From Caldilineaceae bacterium (GTDB taxonomy: Bacteria > Chloroflexota > Anaerolineae > Caldilineales > Caldilineaceae): a stretch of 64,000 bases of DNA. The stretch's first letter is position 1. Each line of letters starts with the position of its first letter. The notes beneath the pieces are model-generated. The model saw nothing but the letters and a program-made list of their open reading frames with translations, was not told where the DNA came from and did not search any database. The stretch spans positions 1-64,000 of the forward strand of contig JAHBVF010000002.1 of the NCBI GenBank assembly GCA_019637685.1, in the 5' to 3' direction. Made by a program: the position numbers and the translations under genes. Below, piece after piece: positions 19,958 through 27,724 of this stretch.

Positions 19958-20659
19958 TCATTGCTCCTGGATGTTCTTTTTCGGCTCATGTTGCAAAGCC
20001 TTCTCAAACAGTCCGCGGGTGGCCTCGTAACAACCCTCACCACAGCAGGGCAGCCGTCCAACCGACAGGATTTTTCCATCCTGTATCTTTGGGTATGCCA
20101 TGCGGTGGCGAAGTTTTGTTCCATCGCTCAGCATAACCGTCGGCGTGCCGCGCACGTTATAAACTTCCTTGCCAAGTCGGCCTTCCTCAATAACCGCGGC
20201 ACGGGCATCGCCATTATCGAAATACCGGGTGAAATGGTCCATGTCGAGTCCAGCCTCGCGGGCAAGATCCAACATGACTTCTCGCTGCCCGATATTGCGG
20301 CCTTCGGCGAAGAAAGCCCGGCGAATTCGCAGGTCGAATTCGCGGCCAATCGCCTCGCCTTGTTGGAAAGCACACCAGGCGGCCTCGAAAGCTGGCAATG
20401 TGGTCGTTGGCCAATCGTTGCCAAAAGGCTTGAAGACTGCTTCAGGCTCTTGCAGGGCTGCCAGCCATATTTCCAGTTCAAGCTCCTGTCGATCCGGTGG
20501 GCCGCCCCCGTAAATTTCCAGGGGAAAGGCTCGCTCCACTAAACGGACTCGCCCCTCATATTCGGGCATGATTTTATGCAGGCGCACGGCCGCAACATAA
20601 CACCACGGTCAATAATACTCAGCCCATTCCCATAATTCGGGGATATTTTTTTCTGTCAT
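19958..20659 (-). CDS. DsbA-family oxidoreductase with in-frame TGA at the active-site Cys (candidate selenoprotein)
   Basis: Thioredoxin-fold protein of the DsbA/FrnE group. Reading from the ATG at 20659 (GAGGAAA 5 nt upstream) gives M-TEKNIPELWEWAEYY, then TGA at 20609-20611, then PWCYVAAVRLHKIM and a normal DsbA-like body through 'YNVRGTPTVMLSDG' (cis-Pro loop) and 'CCGEGCYEATRGLFEKAL' to a TAA stop. The TGA replaces the first Cys of CPWC, giving U-P-W-C. Downstream, UGCGG...CCUGCA can form a 5-bp stem (plus one C-G pair past a mismatch) whose apical GUGC loop starts 22 nt after the UGA, within the bacterial SECIS range. Total 233 residues including Sec. The alternative is a Cys-to-stop mutation or sequencing error, with translation restarting at the internal ATG. 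sel genes are not in this window. Confidence 0.72.
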
Positions 20660-20840
20660 ACGGTTTCCTCATCTTTCGCCGATGCCAGTTGATTTACTGA
20701 TTTCGGTCGCGTTTTTAATCCACAATCGATGGCGGGCCAGCGCGCTGTCCTTGCACGTGGGGGTGGCGTACATCCCCAATGGACAAAGGAGCGCTTTCTG
20801 TCGTGCAATCATCTCCCGATTGCCTTGATTGTATCGGCCG

Positions 20841-21209
20841 TCAGCGCCACGTCCCACGCTTCAGACCGGCCATCACCTGGACGTGATCTTCGTCGGTCGG
20901 CGGCGGCGTGACCACATGCATGAGCACCAGCCGGGTTTCGGCCTTGATGCCCCGGGCTTCGCCGGCCGGCACAAAGGCCACCGCGCCGGGTTCGACGCTC
21001 TGCTCCTCTTCGCCGGCCACGATCTGGCCTTTGCCTTCCATCACGACCAGCGTCAGGTCCACGCCAGGGCGATGCACTGGAATGAACTGACCCGGTTCAA
21101 GACAGACCAGAATGACTTTCGTGTACTCGGTTTCGACCAGCACCACCGGGTTGAAACGCTCCGGCTGAAATGCTATCTGATCGGCAAAGTTTTCAACATA
21201 GACGCTCAT
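20841..21209 (-). CDS. small cupin domain protein
   Basis: A 122-residue single-domain cupin. The core motif region reads 'QFIPVHRPGVDLTLVVMEGK' with a second motif 'VEPGAVAFVPAGEARGI'. The usual first-motif metal ligands (HxH...E) are reduced to one His, so metal binding is uncertain. The ATG at 21209 follows GAGAGGA at proper spacing. The gene stands between a hairpin (upstream) and the DsbA-like gene in a region of redox and nitrosative-stress genes. No substrate can be named. Confidence 0.8.
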   Translation of the reverse strand: MSVYVENFADQIAFQPERFNPVVLVETEYTKVILVCLEPGQFIPVHRPGVDLTLVVMEGKGQIVAGEEEQSVEPGAVAFVPAGEARGIKAETRLVLMHVVTPPPTDEDHVQVMAGLKRGTWR

Positions 21210-21268
21210 GCAATCCTCTCTTCTTATTGAGTAGTTACGTTTCAGGCAGATTGAAAACTCGCGGTTAA

Positions 21269-21323
21269 CAGGGGGAAGCGGTCTCAGCCACTTGATCCCA
21301 AGTGGCTGAGACCGTTTCCCCTG
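21269..21323 (-). terminator. strong hairpin between the two cupin genes
   Basis: A long near-perfect inverted repeat (about 25 bp per arm, 4-nt loop, core CGGTCTCAGCCACTTG and its complement) lies just after the stop at 21337. It should end the transcript of the upstream minus-strand cupin gene. No T run follows. Confidence 0.6.
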
Positions 21324-21336
21324 CCAGAAGCTGGCT

Positions 21337-21702
21337 TCAACCGAGCCTGCGTATAATCTCACCGGAAAGGCTGCCCGCTTCCGTGCCCGCCACACCCTGC
21401 AAGAAGCCCACAAAGACCAGCTTCTGGTCCAAGGCGCGTACGGTGTGAGGTTCACCTGGGGCAAAGATCAGAAGCGACTGGGGGCCGAAGCGCTGCTCCT
21501 GTCCATCCTCGCCAGCGAACATACCTTCACCTTCCAGCACGATGGCGAAGAAGGGGGAATGAGGTGTCTCGTGCTCACCAATGGACTGGCCTGGGTTCAG
21601 GCTGAAACGTAGCACCCGGCCCCAGTCCGACACCAGCAGCGGCTGGGAATAGGGGCGTGCATCGTGAAATTCTACATCTTCTGTCAAGGGAAAAGACCAC
21701 AT
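21337..21702 (-). CDS. cupin domain protein
   Basis: A 121-residue cupin with a more regular motif than its neighbour: 'NPGQSIGEHETPHSPFFAIV' (with His and Glu ligands) and 'FGPQSLLIFAPGEPHTVRAL' (second-motif His). Metal binding is likely. GAAGGA precedes the ATG at 21702. It lies 46 bp after the ferredoxin gene on the same strand, so it may be co-transcribed with the RIC protein and the ferredoxin. Small cupins near nitrosative-stress genes are common but their substrate is unknown. Confidence 0.83.
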   Translation of the reverse strand: MWSFPLTEDVEFHDARPYSQPLLVSDWGRVLRFSLNPGQSIGEHETPHSPFFAIVLEGEGMFAGEDGQEQRFGPQSLLIFAPGEPHTVRALDQKLVFVGFLQGVAGTEAGSLSGEIIRRLG

Positions 21703-21748
21703 ATGCTTTCCTTCTTTTGTTGGGAGAATGTTGTGGATACGGCCCATC

Positions 21749-22048
21749 CTACTCTGTCTGCACCCGCTCTTTTTCCAGGTCGAAATCCCAATAACCGGGG
21801 CCATCGCTGAAGTAGAACGCGTTCAGTTCGATATCGTCGGTAAATTCATCGGGCACATCCTCCTCCGGGAAGATGGCATCCACAGGACATTCGGGCACAC
21901 AGGCGCCGCAATCAATGCAGGTATCCGGGTCGATGTAGAAGATGGGCCACTCCCCTTCCTCCTTGGGGCCGGGCACAATACACTCGACCGGGCAGACCTC
22001 GACACAGGCACCGTCGCGCACGCACAGACTGGTAATCACGTAGGCCAT
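21749..22048 (-). CDS. 7Fe-type ferredoxin
   Basis: A 99-residue bacterial ferredoxin resembling the FdxA type with one [3Fe-4S] and one [4Fe-4S] cluster. The first motif is C-x6-C-x3-C-P-x2-C ('CVRDGACVEVCPVEC') and the second is 'CIDCGACVPECP'. An acidic C-terminal tail follows. CGGAGG precedes the ATG. The gene follows the iron-sulfur repair gene by 17 bp, so one transcript is likely. It probably supplies electrons for repair or reductase reactions (inference). Confidence 0.93.
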   Translation of the reverse strand: MAYVITSLCVRDGACVEVCPVECIVPGPKEEGEWPIFYIDPDTCIDCGACVPECPVDAIFPEEDVPDEFTDDIELNAFYFSDGPGYWDFDLEKERVQTE

Positions 22049-22065
22049 CGTTTACCTCCGAATCC

Positions 22066-23031
22066 TCAAGAAAGGGACCGGCCAATGCGCACCCGCCACA
22101 CTGCCGGACCCTCTTCCAAATACTCCCAGGTAAACTGGTTCTCCCGCTCGAAGCGGAACTGATAGTACAGGGGCTTGGGGTCGTGATCGTTGAGCAGCAG
22201 GAAGCTTTGCTCCGGCTCCAGCGCGTCGAACGTTTGGAAGATGAGCGGGTGGCGCTGTGGCGGCGGAATTGTACGCACATCGATTGTCTTTGTTTCCACG
22301 TCAGGTTTCCTCATGTGTGTCTCTAGTTGGACTGCTTTTGGAAAAAGGATATTGTTTTCTAAATGAACATGCTTTTTGGTGCTGGCGTCGAACTCTGCCA
22401 GGTAGGCGTACAGCGCTTGATACGTGTTGCAGGCATCCTGGGGCGGCGTGAACCCTTCGCTCAGCGCTTCGATCTGGGCCAGATGATCGCCGGCAGACTC
22501 GTGATCGGCCTCCATATCCTGGATCAGCTCGTGCGCCGAACCAAAGCGCGGTTTGGCCGGTAGATCCCCGTCCGCCTTACTGCGCACAAGGCGCTTGATG
22601 TAGGGAAACAGCATCAGCTCTTCCTTCTGCATGTGCATGATGAATTCCCCGCTAAGTTCGTCCCAGAGCCGCGCCACTGTTCGTGTCTCCGGGTGGCTGT
22701 CCCCGTGGACATCGGCGACCGTGGCCGCGAACTCTTTCAGCCGGGGAATCATCGATTTGGTGTACGCATGGTGCTGGTTCACGATGTAGTCGGCCAGAAA
22801 GTCCAGTTCCCACTGGTCATAGCGCTCGGAAGGATCGCCGGCCGACTGAGCCACCTGGCCCAGTTCCTGCAACACCTCCTCTGCGTCGACACCCTTTTCA
22901 GCGCAGGCGGCCCTCAACGGTATCTGGCCGCCGCAGCAGAAATCGATCCCGTGCTTTTCGAACACCCCAGCGGCGCGATAGTCAGCCGCAACGATCTCGC
23001 CCACTGTCTTCTTGTCAATTTGAACTTCCAT
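22066..23031 (-). CDS. iron-sulfur cluster repair di-iron protein (RIC/ScdA/YtfE type) with DUF2249 tail
   Basis: A 321-residue protein of the RIC family, which repairs Fe-S clusters damaged by NO or oxidants. The N-terminal DUF542/ScdA_N domain carries 'VFEKHGIDFCCGGQIPL' (the CCGG motif). The central hemerythrin-like domain supplies His/Glu ligands ('DYIVNQHHAY', 'HMQKEELMLFPYI', 'DHESAGDHLAQI', 'KKHVHLENNILFPKAV'). A C-terminal DUF2249-like module (about 240-321; 'TIDVRTIPPPQRHPLIFQTF') is an extra domain, often seen in denitrifiers. AAGGAGA precedes the ATG. With a ferredoxin directly downstream and nitrate reductase nearby, a role against nitrosative stress is well supported. Confidence 0.93.
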   Translation of the reverse strand: MEVQIDKKTVGEIVAADYRAAGVFEKHGIDFCCGGQIPLRAACAEKGVDAEEVLQELGQVAQSAGDPSERYDQWELDFLADYIVNQHHAYTKSMIPRLKEFAATVADVHGDSHPETRTVARLWDELSGEFIMHMQKEELMLFPYIKRLVRSKADGDLPAKPRFGSAHELIQDMEADHESAGDHLAQIEALSEGFTPPQDACNTYQALYAYLAEFDASTKKHVHLENNILFPKAVQLETHMRKPDVETKTIDVRTIPPPQRHPLIFQTFDALEPEQSFLLLNDHDPKPLYYQFRFERENQFTWEYLEEGPAVWRVRIGRSLS

Positions 23032-23112
23032 TCTAATCCATCTCCTTGCCGGATGTATGCCCGATTTTTTCTGGTTTTCTCTATACGCCGTGTGCCAGCC
23101 CTGTGTGGGCTA

Positions 23113-23571
23113 TCACTTCTGGGCCGGTTGGTATGTGCCAGGCACACTTCGAAAGCTGATGGCCAATCGATTCCACCCGTTGATGGCAACAATTGCCGTA
23201 GTCAAATCCACAAGCTCTTTTTCGCCGAATTGCTCGCGCGCCTGCTCGTAGACGTCGTCTGGCACGTGTCCATCCGCCACCTGGGTGACAGCCTCGGTCC
23301 AGGCCAGAGCAGCCCGCTCGCGGTCGGTGTAGAACGGTGTCTCCCGCCAGGCGGTGAGGCCGTACAGCCGTTGCTCGCTCTCACCGGCGGCGCGGGCATC
23401 CTTCGTGTGCATGTCAATACAGTAGGCGCACCCGTTGATCTGCGATGCTCGCAGCTTTACCAACTCGACGAGGGGCCGTTCCAGACCGCTTTGGCCTACA
23501 TACGCTTCCAGCGCGCCCATGGCCTTTAGCGCGCCTGGTGCAACTGTCGCATATTTGATTCTGGGTATCAT
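23113..23571 (-). CDS. carboxymuconolactone decarboxylase family protein (AhpD-like)
   Basis: A 152-residue AhpD-like protein. The CxxC redox motif is in 'ASQINGCAYCIDMHTKDAR', followed by the family segment 'WRETPFYTDRERAALAWTEA' and 'LTTAIVAINGWNRLAISFR'. Such proteins act as peroxidase partners or alkylhydroperoxide reductases with disulfide chemistry. AAGGAG precedes the ATG at 23571. An upstream in-frame extension to 23787 has no such site and does not resemble the family. It stands between the DUF1858 and RIC genes, consistent with a stress cluster. Confidence 0.92.
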   Translation of the reverse strand: MIPRIKYATVAPGALKAMGALEAYVGQSGLERPLVELVKLRASQINGCAYCIDMHTKDARAAGESEQRLYGLTAWRETPFYTDRERAALAWTEAVTQVADGHVPDDVYEQAREQFGEKELVDLTTAIVAINGWNRLAISFRSVPGTYQPAQK

Positions 23572-23743
23572 TGGGACTCCTTGGCACTTGTTCACTTTCA
23601 CGACACAGTTCTTCGCTCTCTTTACGCAAAGAAAAGTATCTTCTCGATAACTCGATAAATAGAGGTTTTGCTCCTGTTCTGCGCCAAGCGACGGAGCCAA
23701 GCATGGAATACGCGGTGTTCCCTCTGCAATGCTCCGATGCGCC

Positions 23744-23962
23744 TCACATATTTGCCTCTTGGGACGTAATGGACTGGCGCAGATCATTCAAAAACCGCGG
23801 CAGGTCTATTTCGTAGATCACAGCCGCCTCGGCCAAAGTCTCAAAAGGCGTGACAGGGCAGCCTACGCAGGCCATTCGTCGGCGCAGAAAGACAGGAATT
23901 GTCTGCGGCCAGCGCTCCAATGTCTCGGCCACAGTGAGTTCGGCTTGGATCAGTTGCTCCAT
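23744..23962 (-). CDS. DUF1858 domain protein (first copy)
   Basis: A 72-residue protein made of one DUF1858 domain: 'LTVAETLERWPQTIPVFLRR' and the Cys pair 'MACVGCPVTPFETLAEAA', then 'FLNDLRQSI'. The domain is common as a short stand-alone protein in anaerobes and denitrifiers, often next to hybrid-cluster, RIC or nitrite/nitrate genes; its biochemistry is unknown. AAGGAGG precedes the ATG. A Crp/Fnr-type palindrome centred about 41.5 bp before the predicted transcript start suggests anaerobic or NO control (see 23976-24025). Confidence 0.88.
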   Translation of the reverse strand: MEQLIQAELTVAETLERWPQTIPVFLRRRMACVGCPVTPFETLAEAAVIYEIDLPRFLNDLRQSITSQEANM

Positions 23963-23975
23963 CAGTTCCTCCTTC

Positions 23976-24025
23976 GCTGCCCAGCATACAGGCGGCGGAG
24001 CGTGTCGTCTTTGCGCTGGCGCAAA
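23976..24025 (-). promoter_or_regulatory. Crp/Fnr-type activated promoter for the first DUF1858 gene
   Basis: The perfect 16-bp palindrome TTTGCGCTGGCGCAAA (24010-24025) has the TTGnn-N4-nnCAA spacing of Crp/Fnr sites. On the minus strand TATGCT (23988-23983) serves as the -10, putting the start near 23976 and the palindrome centre at -41.5. There is no good -35, as expected for class II activation. The same layout occurs at 24916-24965. Confidence 0.6.
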
Positions 24026-24065
24026 CAGCGGCACAAGAAATTTTGCTGGTTTGTCTGGGGCATGG

Positions 24066-24287
24066 CTACACAACTGCGGCCGCGGCCCGGTTAAGATCGG
24101 TGAGTAACTCCTCCCATCTCTCAATTTGGCAGCGGCCCTGGGCCTCCTCCATTTGCAGAAAATGGATGTTCGGGCCACAGTCGGCGAGCGGATTGACGCC
24201 GTGGGCCTGAAAGAGCCGGACCGCGTCGGGCACACTTTGCAGAACTTCAGCCACAGTCATATCGCTGGTAATGATCGTTTCGGCCAT
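24066..24287 (-). CDS. DUF1858 domain protein (second copy)
   Basis: A 73-residue protein with the DUF1858 pattern 'MTVAEVLQSVPDAVRLFQAH' and 'GVNPLADCGPNIHFLQM'. Only one Cys sits at the position where the first copy has a CxxC-like pair. The ATG at 24287 has GCAGG close upstream and lies 23 bp after the flavodoxin stop, so it is probably translated from the flavodoxin transcript. Divergence from the first copy argues for an old duplication or separate functions. Confidence 0.85.
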   Translation of the reverse strand: MAETIITSDMTVAEVLQSVPDAVRLFQAHGVNPLADCGPNIHFLQMEEAQGRCQIERWEELLTDLNRAAAAVV

Positions 24288-24310
24288 ACCTGCACATCCT
24301 TTCTCTCTGC

Positions 24311-24853
24311 TCAGGCCGGAACAGGCACCATCAGGCCAAAGTCTTCCAGCACAATCTCCACCCACATCTGCACCCGTTCCTCGGTGAGATGGCTTTGGTT
24401 GTCGTCGTCCAGGGCCAGACCCACAAAGACACCGTCGATCACGGCCTTGGAATACTCGAATTCGTAGCTGTCGTCCACCAGCCAAAAGCCAGCCGGTTCG
24501 CCGCCACGCTCCATCACCTTTGCCCCCAGCGTTTCCATCGCATCCACATAGCTGTCGGGATAGCCGTACTGATCCCCCATGCCGTACAGGGCCACCAGTT
24601 TTCCGGTTAGGTCGATGTCGTCCAATTGATCGAACTTGTACTCCCAATCGTCCTGCAAGAGGCCGATATTCCAGGTGGAGACGCCCAGAATCAGATAACT
24701 GTAGCGCTCCATCTCTTTCAGATCCGTATAGGCCACATCGTGCAGTTCCACTGTAGCCAAACCCGTCTTTTCGATGGTTGTTTTGATAAGTTCGCCTGCT
24801 GTCGCGCCCGCGCCATCGGTACTTCCATAAAAAAGTCCGATTGTTGCTGACAT
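24311..24853 (-). CDS. flavodoxin
   Basis: A 180-residue long-chain flavodoxin that carries electrons with FMN. N-terminal 'IGLFYGSTDGAGATAGELI' is the phosphate-binding loop (T/S-rich, GSTDG). 'VSTWNIGLLQDDWEY' carries the isoalloxazine-contacting Trp, and 'ALYGMGDQYGYPDSYVDAM' the Tyr/Asp segment. AAGGAG precedes the ATG at 24853. It is the first gene of a short operon with the second DUF1858 gene and has a Crp/Fnr-type promoter. It may replace ferredoxin under iron or NO stress (inference). Confidence 0.94.
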   Translation of the reverse strand: MSATIGLFYGSTDGAGATAGELIKTTIEKTGLATVELHDVAYTDLKEMERYSYLILGVSTWNIGLLQDDWEYKFDQLDDIDLTGKLVALYGMGDQYGYPDSYVDAMETLGAKVMERGGEPAGFWLVDDSYEFEYSKAVIDGVFVGLALDDDNQSHLTEERVQMWVEIVLEDFGLMVPVPA

Positions 24854-24915
24854 ATTCCAATCTCCTTCCATCCCGCACAGTGAACAACCCAATCCTTTGG
24901 GAAGCTATCCATCAC

Positions 24916-24965
24916 ACATCCAAGTATAGGGGATATTCTGGCAACGTTCTTTGTTCTGGCGCAAA
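24916..24965 (-). promoter_or_regulatory. Crp/Fnr-type activated promoter for the flavodoxin operon
   Basis: TTTGTTCTGGCGCAAA (24950-24965), a two-mismatch version of the palindrome at 24010, lies 29.5 bp from its centre to TATACT (minus strand, 24928-24923). The predicted start near 24916 puts the site at -41.5. Spacing is identical in both promoters. Confidence 0.6.
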
Positions 24966-25162
24966 CAACCCAGGCAAAGAAATGTCGTGACTATTCAGGC
25001 TGAACTGATTGCAAGAAAGATCGTAACTTCTCAGCCGCCCCATCCTAGCCCGCTCCATTCCAGGGAGGGAACTGGAACGACTCCTCCCCCAGTGTGGGGG
25101 AGATTGGGAGGGAGTGAGCAGTTACCTCGATCTGATGGCTCATCGCCTTTGTCTTTTCCCTG
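24966..25162. other. intergenic region with GC-rich hairpin
   Basis: This stretch holds CTCCCCCA-GTG-TGGGGGAG (25084-25102), a perfect 8-bp hairpin, within a longer CCCTCCCC/GGGGAGGG-type repeat also seen at 60190-60345. The hairpin could mark the 3' end of the anion-channel transcript. No gene seen. Confidence 0.5.
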
Positions 25163-26224
25163 TCACCGCGCTACCGCCGAGGCGGAAGTCAGATTGTGCG
25201 CCCACCTGTGGACCATTCCCACAAACACAATGGCCCAGGCCAACAGCGCCACGTACACAAAATAGCGGGGGATGATGCGCAGAAAGGGCAGGTCCATGGC
25301 CGCCGCCAGTTGGAAGGTGCAGGCGGTGTACATGCCCAGGGGAAAAACCATGCCCCAGTACGAGGGATTATACGTGATCGGGAGGCGCTTGACCCCATGT
25401 CGCCAGAGGCCGAGGATGAAGAGCAGGGGAATCCACCACGTGGCCGTCACCCAGAAGAAGAGCGTAAACCCTTTCAAAAAAGGCAGGATGTCCTGGACGA
25501 ACGTCCAATGATTTGCTTCTAAGACAAGTGTCGATCCAGCCAGGGTGGTGATGGCGACCGCACCCATGTTGATCCAGTAGGGCGGGGTGAGCGCCTGCGG
25601 GGTCAGGCTGAAGAACATAAAACGGGAGAAGATGAGCGAGATGATGAGGATATAGAGCATACAGCCCAGCAAAAACATGGCCAGCGTCACAAACAGGATC
25701 GCCTCCTGCCAGACGCCGCCAAAGTTGTCGGCAATTCGTGAACCCGTTACGGAGATGGATTGGGTGGAGACGACCACCAGCAACCAGCCGCCGCTCACCC
25801 CGCTCTCCAGAGTGGGCTTTGGCTCCCGCACTGTCACCGCCGTGAAGAAGGTGTACATCAGAATTACCCACAGCAGGCCGCCCAGAAACCAAAGCAGAAG
25901 GGCCGGGGCGGATTCTTGGGCGATGATTTGAAATTGCCGCGCCAATACGCACGTCCCGGCGACTGCGGTGAAGAATCCGTGTCCCCGGGTGTGGCTGGTC
26001 AGGTCGGCAATGACGTTTGAAAAATTTCGCAGAAGGCGGGCCAGTGTGATGAGCCACAGGAAGCCGTAGGCCACGATGCTGATCGCGAAGAGAATCCAGG
26101 CGATCGTCTCCATTCCATCCAGATAGGCGGCGATGGAGACGATGCCGGTAGCCATCACCAAGGCAAAGTAGCCGGGGTACAGATTGGCAATGCTTTGCGC
26201 AATCGTCCGCCTCATATCCCTCAC
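25163..26224 (-). CDS. TDT/SLAC1-type anion transporter or channel
   Basis: A 353-residue membrane protein with about ten hydrophobic segments, of the tellurite-resistance/dicarboxylate transporter (TDT) family that includes TehA and plant SLAC1. The signature '[20 protein letters not shown]' at the N-terminus is diagnostic; '[19 protein letters not shown]' is the conserved segment near the end. The start is GTG at 26224 with GGAGG upstream. The gene follows narI by 83 bp on the same strand. SLAC1-type channels pass nitrate and chloride, and no NarK-type transporter is present here, so nitrate or nitrite movement is a reasonable hypothesis; a C4-dicarboxylate or sulfite exporter is the alternative. 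Confidence 0.88.
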   Translation of the reverse strand: MRDMRRTIAQSIANLYPGYFALVMATGIVSIAAYLDGMETIAWILFAISIVAYGFLWLITLARLLRNFSNVIADLTSHTRGHGFFTAVAGTCVLARQFQIIAQESAPALLLWFLGGLLWVILMYTFFTAVTVREPKPTLESGVSGGWLLVVVSTQSISVTGSRIADNFGGVWQEAILFVTLAMFLLGCMLYILIISLIFSRFMFFSLTPQALTPPYWINMGAVAITTLAGSTLVLEANHWTFVQDILPFLKGFTLFFWVTATWWIPLLFILGLWRHGVKRLPITYNPSYWGMVFPLGMYTACTFQLAAAMDLPFLRIIPRYFVYVALLAWAIVFVGMVHRWAHNLTSASAVAR

Positions 26225-26307
26225 CCCGATCCCTCCTCGCGCCGGACCCTCCGCAACAGACAGTCACGGTCGCTCACCCCTCCAGTGATGGAAGAGCAAG
26301 CCCGGCA

Positions 26308-27006
26308 TCATTGCGCCGGGCGCTGGGGACGCCAGTTCCAGATCACCACCTGAATGGGTCGCCACAGGTAAGTGATAGGGAAAGCGACCAGATGCACTAG
26401 GCGCGTGAACGGGAAGAGCAGGATGATGAAAAAGCCGCCCAGCATATGCAGCTTGACCAGCCAGGGCAGGGCGGTGACGTACTGAATCTGGGGATTGAAC
26501 ACCAGCAGCGAGACCATCCACGGCACCGCGGTGTGCAGATACCAGTCCGATCCCCAGCGGTAGACCAGCGCGATCCAGAAGCCCAGCCCCACCTGGGTCA
26601 GCAGCGCAGCCAGCAGTACCCAATCCATGCGCGAGGTGACGGCGAGGGCACGCGGGTTCTGGATGCGGCGCACGACCAGCAAGGTCAGGCCGACGACCGC
26701 CATCAACGCCAGCGCCAGCCCGCTCACTTCCAGCACATAGAGGCGTATCTGATCCGAGATCAGATCGCCCCACCAGGCCGGGAAGACCAGGGCCAGCAGG
26801 TGGGCGGACAGTACCAGGATCACGCCGTAGTGCCACGGCACCGAACCCCAGAAGAGTGTGCGGTTCTCCAGAAACTGGGACGAGAGGCTGGAGTAGGAGA
26901 AGCGGTCATTGGTATAGCGGAGAATCCCCACCAGGACAGCGACCACCACCGCCACGTAGGGGAAGGCCACAAAGAGCGCTGTATCAAATATCTTCCAATC
27001 GATCAT
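26308..27006 (-). CDS. narI: respiratory nitrate reductase gamma subunit
   Basis: Membrane cytochrome b subunit of the NarGHI nitrate reductase, which oxidises quinol and passes electrons to NarH. The 232-residue protein has five hydrophobic segments. Heme-ligand histidines appear in 'SVPWHYGVILVLSAHLLALV' (two His in one helix) and 'LVKLHMLGGFFIILLFPFTR' with 'LVHLVAFPITYLW'. It ends 'RPIQVVIWNWR', the family C-terminus. GGAGG precedes the ATG at 27006. Three 12-bp tandem repeats lie just upstream of that site (27018-27053). It is the last nar structural gene in the operon. Confidence 0.95.
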   Translation of the reverse strand: MIDWKIFDTALFVAFPYVAVVVAVLVGILRYTNDRFSYSSLSSQFLENRTLFWGSVPWHYGVILVLSAHLLALVFPAWWGDLISDQIRLYVLEVSGLALALMAVVGLTLLVVRRIQNPRALAVTSRMDWVLLAALLTQVGLGFWIALVYRWGSDWYLHTAVPWMVSLLVFNPQIQYVTALPWLVKLHMLGGFFIILLFPFTRLVHLVAFPITYLWRPIQVVIWNWRPQRPAQ

Positions 27007-27017
27007 TGTCGTTTCCT

Positions 27018-27053
27018 CCTGACAGACTTCCTGGCAGACTTCCTGATAGACTT
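27018..27053 (-). repeat. three 12-bp tandem repeats before narI
   Basis: Units CCTGACAGACTT, CCTGGCAGACTT and CCTGATAGACTT (plus strand) lie end to end and abut the narI ribosome binding site on the minus strand. Slippage would alter the narJ-narI spacer by 12 nt per unit. Confidence 0.7.
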
Positions 27054-27101
27054 GAGGCTTTGAGAACCCTTTGGCCCACGCCAGCCCAACCGGTATGGGC
27101 G

Positions 27102-27722
27102 CTAGGCGGCCATCAGCACCAATTCGTCGTCCGCCGCCTCGACTGCCGGCAGCGCGTCGTCCGCCGTTATCGTGAGTAGTACCGAACGCAGGGCCTGCAG
27201 CACGCTGCGGTATTCGTCGCCCCGGGCCGGCGGCTTGGGGATGTCGGGGTCGGGCGGCTCGTCGTCTTTGTTCTTCAGCATCTTGCGCAGGGTGGGGTGC
27301 AGGGCCTCGCGGATGATCTCCTCGCTGTCCGTCAGGTCCTCGTTTACGGCCAGAAAGCGCAGCATCACCGCCAGGTGATCCGGCAGTTCGCTTCCGCACT
27401 GGATGTTGTAGAGCCGGTAGCGATCCTTCAATTCCAGCAGAAAGGCGCTGCGCTTGTACGATTCGCCAAACAGATGATAGCCGGCATACGGGTGACAGGT
27501 GGCGTCAAGCTCAAAGACGCCGGTGTAGATTTCCTCCAGCCGGGTCAGCGCAGCCTTTTCTGCGAACGATTCAAACTCGCGCAGGCGTGACGCCGCCTCC
27601 GGGCTGCGTCCACTGACAAGCGCAGCGCACTCGCCAGCCACGCCGATCAGGGGCATCCGGGGATAGTCCAGCAGGGTGGCAAAAAGTTGAAAGACACGTC
27701 CAGCCATAGGTTCGCCATTCAT
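27102..27722 (-). CDS. narJ: nitrate reductase molybdenum cofactor assembly chaperone
   Basis: Dedicated chaperone of the TorD/NarJ family that helps insert Mo-bisMGD into NarG and keeps it from the membrane until mature. The 206-residue protein shows 'FQLFATLLDYPRMPL', 'YTGVFELDATCHPYAGYHLF' (the conserved NarJ segment) and 'GSELPDHLAVMLRFLA'. Its C-terminal third is acidic and Pro-rich. The ATG lies 2 nt beyond the narH stop, with GAGGAG inside the end of narH, so translation is coupled. Confidence 0.95.
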   Translation of the reverse strand: MNGEPMAGRVFQLFATLLDYPRMPLIGVAGECAALVSGRSPEAASRLREFESFAEKAALTRLEEIYTGVFELDATCHPYAGYHLFGESYKRSAFLLELKDRYRLYNIQCGSELPDHLAVMLRFLAVNEDLTDSEEIIREALHPTLRKMLKNKDDEPPDPDIPKPPARGDEYRSVLQALRSVLLTITADDALPAVEAADDELVLMAA

Positions 27723-27724
27723 CG

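Noticed and set aside
20669..20857. A 62-codon minus-strand frame with 'GMYATPTCKDSALARHRL', faintly glutaredoxin-like
   Set aside because: The similarity covers under 20 residues, the rest is unlike the family, and the frame overlaps the cupin gene's end.
25080..25105. Rho-independent terminator for the anion channel gene
   Set aside because: The stem is perfect but no T run follows on the minus strand, so it is listed only as a GC-rich hairpin.
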